Shown piece by piece: positions 60,341 through 64,000 of a stretch of 64,000 nt of DNA. The stretch's first letter is position 1. Each line of letters opens with the position of its first letter. The notes under the pieces were generated by a model that worked only from the letters and a program-made list of their open reading frames with translations, had not been told where the DNA came from and ran no database searches. The translations under genes and the position numbers were made by a program. Source of the stretch: Sphingomonas morindae (GTDB lineage Bacteria; Pseudomonadota; Alphaproteobacteria; Sphingomonadales; Sphingomonadaceae); the NCBI RefSeq assembly GCF_023822065.1, contig NZ_CP084930.1, forward strand, positions 3,178,001 to 3,242,000, in the 5' to 3' direction.

Positions 60341-61096
60341 GTGGGCGGCCAGTCTGTATGGCACGTATGTCTGACATGGACGTGCGCGATCGATACGGCA
60401 GATCAGTGGCAGACGTTGATCAGCGGCATCTTGGCTCTCGTGGCCGCAAGGCTGGCTTTAAGCATATCGCGAGAACAAGTGTCGGTCGCCAGAGCGCAAA
60501 TGACCGAGGATCGGCAACAGAGGCAACGCGATCGCTCGGGCAGGCTAAGGGCTGCAAGGGCCTCTCTGCCAAACAGCTTAAGCGATATATGTTGGTACGC
60601 AAGTAGCTACGCTTCTGGCCTTAATCGTCGTTGGCCGACAGCAGCATCGCTTTACGGAGCGAATGAGACTGCGGAAACGCACGATATCATTTTTTCAGAT
60701 ATGCCGCACTTTCCCTCCCATGCCGCAGCTGTTCTGGAGCGAATACTTGAGCTTGCAGATGATGAGGGCGTTTGCACGCGGATCGAGAGCCTGCTGCGAG
60801 AAGTCCAGGTTCTCACAGTGCGAACTGCGCCTTTACGATCGGGAGAGAGCATATCCCTCCATGCTTTGGCAACATATATTCTTCAGGCGGCTGCCGTATA
60901 TGCGAGAGCGGAGTCTCTCTTTGGTTATGCTCGGAACAGCGTAGCGACGATAAATCCAGATGAAGATCTTTGGCCTGGTGTTCATAGAGCATTGCTAACT
61001 TCAAACGTGCACACAGATTATGTTCGCACGTTGATGAAATCTGAGAGAGACGCTGGTTTTACGCCAGGAGAAGCTGACACGAAGTCTCTTGTGTGA
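60341..61096 (+). CDS. unknown one-TM cargo protein
   Basis: 251 residues, no recognised family. An N-terminal region WQTLISGILALVAARLALS (about 24-42) is a likely TM anchor of the 'WQTLIAG' type, followed by a charged helix REQVSVARAQMTEDRQQRQRDRSGR and a helical cytosolic domain (HAAAVLERILELADDEGVCTRIESLLREVQ). GTG 60341 has GAGGGAG upstream. It is AT-richer than its neighbours, faces the opposite way from the late genes, and converges on gpS (13-bp gap). Probably a moron; its role (exclusion, defence or conversion) is not known. Confidence 0.65.
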   Translation: MGGQSVWHVCLTWTCAIDTADQWQTLISGILALVAARLALSISREQVSVARAQMTEDRQQRQRDRSGRLRAARASLPNSLSDICWYASSYASGLNRRWPTAASLYGANETAETHDIIFSDMPHFPSHAAAVLERILELADDEGVCTRIESLLREVQVLTVRTAPLRSGESISLHALATYILQAAAVYARAESLFGYARNSVATINPDEDLWPGVHRALLTSNVHTDYVRTLMKSERDAGFTPGEADTKSLV

Positions 61097-61109
61097 TCTA
61101 GCTTCCTGA

Positions 61110-61772
61110 TTAGCCAACCAGGTGGCTCAACATCGTGTTTATCATCGTGTCGCGATCAGCTTCAGTGAGCCCCAGCAGCTGCCGCCGCGGATAGCGCACC
61201 GGCTTCGCCTTCGGCGCCGGCCGATCCTCCCCACCCTCCTGATGCACGCGCGCGATCGCCGCCGCCCGGCCGGAGAACCCCACCCACAGCTCCGCGTCGG
61301 TGGCACCGCTCTTGAGGTAGCGGGCCTGGCGGAGCTTGCGGAACATGGCCTGGCGCCGGATGCCGCCGCGCCGGCGGAGCGTGCCGCCGGGCCTGGCGCG
61401 GTCGGCCGGCTCCACCGGCAGCCAGCGCGCCACCTTGTCCCACGCATAGGTCCGCTCGGCGCCCGACTCGATGTCGAAGCCGGTGAAGTGATCACCCTGG
61501 CGGATCCAGTCGCGCATCAGCACCAGGCGCGGGCGCGCGGCGCCTTTCGGATAGAGGAACTTGATCGGATAGCCGCCCTTCTTCGGCGCCGGCTTCGATT
61601 TGCGCGGTGCATAGGGCGAACCGTCGGCGTTCCGCTGCGCGGCAATCCGGGCGGCCTGGGAGCCCTTCAGATCGCGGGCGACGCGGCGGAGCAGCTGGCG
61701 GCGCTCGGCCGGGCCGAGGCGGCCGAGGATCGCGCCGGCGTGCCGCTCCAGCTCGGCCAGATCCGCGCTCAT
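61110..61772 (-). CDS. S: tail completion protein S (virion morphogenesis)
   Basis: 220-residue gpS-type protein. LAELERHAGAILGRLGPAERRQLLRRVARDLKGSQAARIAAQRNADGSPYAPRK is the conserved N-terminal half; WVGFSGRAAAIARVHQEG is the later motif. The ATG overlaps the gpR stop by 4 bp. It ends the holin-to-S operon. Confidence 0.93.
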   Translation of the reverse strand: MSADLAELERHAGAILGRLGPAERRQLLRRVARDLKGSQAARIAAQRNADGSPYAPRKSKPAPKKGGYPIKFLYPKGAARPRLVLMRDWIRQGDHFTGFDIESGAERTYAWDKVARWLPVEPADRARPGGTLRRRGGIRRQAMFRKLRQARYLKSGATDAELWVGFSGRAAAIARVHQEGGEDRPAPKAKPVRYPRRQLLGLTEADRDTMINTMLSHLVG

Positions 61773-62275
61773 GGCCGGAAGGCGGGATCGCTGGTCCGCG
61801 CGACCATATCGGCGCCCATTAGCAGCTGCCAGAGCCTGGCGCCGCACGGCACGTCCGGGAAGCGGTCGAAGCCGTGTCCCGGCCGCTCGGGCACGGCCGC
61901 GACGCCATAGCCGCCGCCCGCGCGCGGGGTGACGATCACGCCTTCGGCCATGCCCTCGATCTTGATCTCGATGTCCGAGGCCTCGCCGTCGAGCAGCTCC
62001 ATGGTGAAGCGGAAGGGCCTGGCCTCGGCCTTTTCGAGCAGCTCGGGCTGTTGCTCGGCGAGCCAGGCCAGCACCGGCACCATCAGGAGGTCGGGATCCC
62101 CGTCATACTCCTCGATCACGGCGGTCAGCGTGTAGCGATATTCGAAGGTCAGATCGGCGCCGCCGCCGCCCGCGATCTGCCCGCCATCGACGAAGACGGC
62201 GAGCCGATCGGGGTTGGCGGTCAGATAGGGCACCGCCGCGGCGAGCAGGCGCCGCAGGCTCTCGGGCTTCTTCAC
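61769..62275 (-). CDS. R: tail completion protein R
   Basis: 168-residue gpR-type tail completion protein. The opening KKPESLRRLLAAAVPYLTANPDRLAVFVDGG and LTFEYRYTLTAVIEEYDGDPDLLMVPVLAWLAEQQPELL are characteristic. GTG start at 62275 overlapping the Rz1 stop (GTGA). The upstream frame is open but not homologous. Confidence 0.9.
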   Translation of the reverse strand: MKKPESLRRLLAAAVPYLTANPDRLAVFVDGGQIAGGGGADLTFEYRYTLTAVIEEYDGDPDLLMVPVLAWLAEQQPELLEKAEARPFRFTMELLDGEASDIEIKIEGMAEGVIVTPRAGGGYGVAAVPERPGHGFDRFPDVPCGARLWQLLMGADMVARTSDPAFRP

Positions 62276-62586
62276 GGCGTCGCGCGCGCCGGCGCCGCGC
62301 ACGCGCCCGGCGCGGTCCAGTCGATCAGCCGGCCGAGCTGGGCGGCGATGGCGGCATAGGCGGTCGCCAGGCCGATCGCGGCGGCGCGCACCGGCGCCGG
62401 CACGGTCGCGGCTTCATCCTCCGGAAAGCCCGGCGGCGGCTCGGGGCAGCGCAGCAGCTCCGCCGGCGGCGTGTTCCGCACCGCGATCGCCACCGGCGGC
62501 GGCGGCGCGGGCTCAGCGGCCGGGTGCGCGCAGCCCGCCGACAGCGTTGAGAGCGCGAAACCAGCCGCCGTCCACGCGGTCGTCAT
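62272..62586 (-). CDS. Rz1-like outer-membrane spanin lipoprotein
   Basis: 104 residues. A lipoprotein signal with lipobox LSAGC, then a Pro-rich PAAEPAPPPPVAIAVRNTPPAELLRCPEPPPG typical of o-spanins. Its 5' end overlaps the 3' end of the Rz gene by 75 bp in another frame, the classic nested Rz/Rz1 arrangement. It would pair with Rz to fuse the inner and outer membranes at lysis. Confidence 0.8.
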   Translation of the reverse strand: MTTAWTAAGFALSTLSAGCAHPAAEPAPPPPVAIAVRNTPPAELLRCPEPPPGFPEDEAATVPAPVRAAAIGLATAYAAIAAQLGRLIDWTAPGACAAPARATP

Positions 62587-63016
62587 CGCCCACCTTCGCA
62601 TTGGCCGTCTCCATGGCTTGGGCCGCGCGCGTCGCGGCGGCGGTCGCCGCGCGCGCGGCCTGGGTGTCGGATCTTGTTTGCGCGTCGCGGCGCGCCAGCT
62701 CGGCCGCGTAGACGCGCGCGCTCTCGGCGGTGACGTCGCGCTGGTAGCGGGCGAGCCGCGCCACCTGCGCGGCGCACAGCTGGCCGCGCGGATGCGCCTT
62801 GCCTTCCGTGTCCTTGGCGGCGGCGAAGCCCTCGCCGGCGCTCGCGCAGACGCGATCCGCCCAGGCGGCGAGCTGGTCGCGCTCCCGCCGCGCGACCGCG
62901 CCCCAGGCATAGAGGCCGGCGGCGGCGACCGCGACGAGGAGCAGCGTCAGATAGCTGCGATGCGCGCCGAACAGCGCGCGCGCGGCGCTCCAGGCGCCGA
63001 GGGGGAAGGCGATCAT
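62513..63016 (-). CDS. Rz-like inner-membrane spanin
   Basis: 167 residues. One N-terminal TM helix (YLTLLLVAVAAAGLYAWG) followed by a long charged helix (ARVYAAELARRDAQTRSDTQAARAAT...), the plan of i-spanins. It overlaps the endolysin stop (ATGA) upstream and contains the Rz1 start near its 3' end. The lysis cassette order holin-endolysin-Rz/Rz1 supports the call. Confidence 0.82.
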   Translation of the reverse strand: MIAFPLGAWSAARALFGAHRSYLTLLLVAVAAAGLYAWGAVARRERDQLAAWADRVCASAGEGFAAAKDTEGKAHPRGQLCAAQVARLARYQRDVTAESARVYAAELARRDAQTRSDTQAARAATAAATRAAQAMETANAKVGDDDRVDGGWFRALNAVGGLRAPGR

Positions 63017-63564
63017 GCGGAAGGGCTCCTGTCCATCACGCGGTTGCGGATCCAGCCGAAGACGAAGGCGCGCTGGGTGGCGTCGGCCTCGACCAGGCGC
63101 ACATAGCGCTCGCCCTGGAGCGCGTTCAGCAGCGCGACCAGCACCGCCTCGCCGCCCTGCCGCGCGCGGGCGGCGAGATAGGCGTCGAGCGTGGCGAGCG
63201 TCGCGCCGCCGGCCAGGATGCGCCCGTCGCGCTTCAGCGCCGCGCCCTGAAAGGCGTTGAGCGCGCGCTGCAGCAGGATCACGGCGGTGGCGACGCCGCA
63301 ATTGACGCCCGTGTCGAACAGCTCGCCGGCGATCGCGGCCGAGCGCTGGGCGACCAGATCGAAGCGCGGCGCGGTCCAATAATCGGCGCGGTAGATCGCG
63401 GCGGCGGTGGCGCGCGGCAGCGCCGCCATGGCGCCCGCATAGCCATGCGCGCGCGCGACCGCCTGGGTGATGCCGTAGCGCGTCGGCCCGCCCCGGTCGC
63501 TCGGCCGGTCCGCATAGCCGCCCTCGCGCGCGATCACGGCGTCGATCCGCTGGTCGATTGTCAC
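63013..63564 (-). CDS. phage endolysin, GH108-type N-acetylmuramidase
   Basis: 183-residue muramidase of glycoside hydrolase family 108. REGGYADRPSDRGGPTRYGITQAV has the catalytic Glu in the EGGY motif; DYWTAPRFDLVAQRSAAIAGELFDTGVNCG and ALNALQGERY are further family blocks. No signal peptide, so it needs the holin. GTG start with GTGA overlap of the holin stop. Confidence 0.92.
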   Translation of the reverse strand: MTIDQRIDAVIAREGGYADRPSDRGGPTRYGITQAVARAHGYAGAMAALPRATAAAIYRADYWTAPRFDLVAQRSAAIAGELFDTGVNCGVATAVILLQRALNAFQGAALKRDGRILAGGATLATLDAYLAARARQGGEAVLVALLNALQGERYVRLVEADATQRAFVFGWIRNRVMDRSPSA

Positions 63565-63917
63565 GCCGCGCCTCCACCGCCCTTGGGGCCGATGCCGAGC
63601 CGGCCGAGGATCGTGGCGGGCGCGTCGCTCAGCAGCCGCGCGAGATTCTCGAGAAAGCGCGGCGTGGCGCGGAAGGCGACCATGGCGAGGATGAAGCTGA
63701 CCGCCTGGCACATGAAGGGATCGAGCCTGAGCCAGGCGCGCGCGCCGAGCGTTACATAATAGGAGACCGAAATGCCGACGCCCCATTGCACCAGGCGCTG
63801 GCTCCAGGTGAGGCCCGTCTCCCAGGCCTGGGCCACGGCGGCGCCGATCGCCGCCGGCAGCAGCGCGCTGGCGAGCGATCGCAGCCCTTCGAGCGTGTCG
63901 TGGAGGAGCTTGTCCAT
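63561..63917 (-). CDS. phage holin-like membrane protein
   Basis: 118 residues with two or three hydrophobic segments (LASALLPAAIGAAVAQAW; GVGISVSYYVTLGARAWL; QAVSFILAMVAFRAT) and a short charged tail. It directly precedes the endolysin with a GTGA overlap, as P2 gpY does. The TTG three codons upstream of ATG 63917 is an alternative start. Confidence 0.78.
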   Translation of the reverse strand: MDKLLHDTLEGLRSLASALLPAAIGAAVAQAWETGLTWSQRLVQWGVGISVSYYVTLGARAWLRLDPFMCQAVSFILAMVAFRATPRFLENLARLLSDAPATILGRLGIGPKGGGGAA

Positions 63918-63922
63918 GGGCT

Positions 63923-64000
63923 TCAATCCCAGAGGTTGACCAGCGGCACGGAACGCGCCGCGGGCGGGGTGTCGGGGAGGATGACGGGGGCGCCGATCGG
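63923..64000 (-). CDS. X: tail protein X, C-terminal end
   Basis: The last 25 residues of a leftward gene, PIGAPVILPDTPPAARSVPL then VNLWD. The Pro-rich end and the terminal 'LWD' match the C-terminus of the P2 gpX (LysM-like tail) family, and gpX precedes the holin in P2. The rest lies outside the window. Confidence 0.6.
   Translation of the reverse strand, partial: PIGAPVILPDTPPAARSVPLVNLWD

Larger units (their letters stand above)
33724..64000. mobile_element. P2-like prophage, left 30 kb (right end outside window)
   Basis: A contiguous block of phage genes: integrase, Toprim primase, Ogr-type zinc finger, Cro/CI switch, P2-type tail genes D, U, FII, FI, W, V, H, I, J, S, R, spanins, endolysin, holin and the end of gpX. 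The tail genes share P2 families and mostly P2 order. Capsid and terminase genes (Q-P-O-N-M-L) are expected to the right of 64 kb. Cargo units (metallopeptidase, esterase plus BrnTA, Gabija, unknown TM protein) sit between late operons. gpE and gpT are missing from their usual place. Confidence 0.95.

Noticed and set aside
59624-61096. One long plus-strand frame starting inside the antisense of gpJ
   Set aside because: Only the part after the GTG at 60341 has a Shine-Dalgarno and non-shadow composition; the first 240 codons mirror gpJ.
33724-64000. Insertion sequences, transposases or CRISPR arrays
   Set aside because: No transposase-like protein, terminal repeats or regular spacer-repeat pattern was seen; the repeats present are the late palindromes and the fibre repeats.

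Overview
The window is high-GC alphaproteobacterial DNA, most likely from a sphingomonad (Sphingomonadales). The left half (1 to about 33.7 kb) is ordinary chromosome. It carries a DivL-like pseudokinase next to tsaE-amgK-murU, a PopZ-like DUF2497 gene next to valS, two TonB-dependent receptors and many ATGA/GTGA start-stop overlaps. The assignment rests on these gene neighbourhoods and codon use; no ribosomal gene is present to confirm it.

Chromosomal layout: murU(partial)-amgK-tsaE-divL (minus); ahcY with a palindromic operator; yqgE; a peroxiredoxin, two thioesterases and an HPP membrane protein; a siderophore receptor sharing a terminator with typA; lysE; a Tat-exported PhoD phosphatase; telA with an XpaC-like partner; a second TonB receptor; a glyoxalase; a pyruvate-oxidase-like ThDP enzyme; small metabolic genes; hemB; fdhD overlapping a 25-residue membrane peptide; a lipid kinase; a MATE exporter; valS; popZ-like; tolC; pcm; and tRNA-Gly(CCC).

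From 33.7 kb to the right edge lies a P2-like (Peduoviridae-type) prophage integrated at the 3' end of tRNA-Gly. Only its left end is visible; the capsid/packaging genes and attR must lie beyond 64 kb. The early operon runs leftward from a divergent immunity switch at 39.9 kb: YdaS/Cro-like, HTH, Ogr-type zinc finger, Toprim primase-helicase, three small proteins, integrase. Rightward runs a CI-type S24 repressor followed by a second S24 protein that has lost its catalytic serine.

The late genes all run leftward: X(partial)-holin-endolysin-Rz/Rz1-R-S, J-I-H-small protein-Dam, an operon of two unknowns plus an SGNH hydrolase, and V-W-FI-FII-U-D. Three of these units are headed by near-identical 23-bp palindromes of the form CTTGT-N13-ACAAG, resembling the TGT-N12-ACA sites of P2 Ogr activators. 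At the late-operon boundaries, rightward-oriented, more AT-rich cargo is inserted: an HExxH metallopeptidase (41.4 kb), a secreted esterase with a BrnT/BrnA toxin-antitoxin pair (46.8-48.5 kb), a Gabija-type GajA/GajB defence system (52.0-55.6 kb), and an unknown one-TM protein (60.3 kb). The repeated promoter-plus-cargo architecture is the most interesting structure in the window. The expected gpE and tape-measure (gpT) genes are absent between FII and U, so the prophage may be defective.
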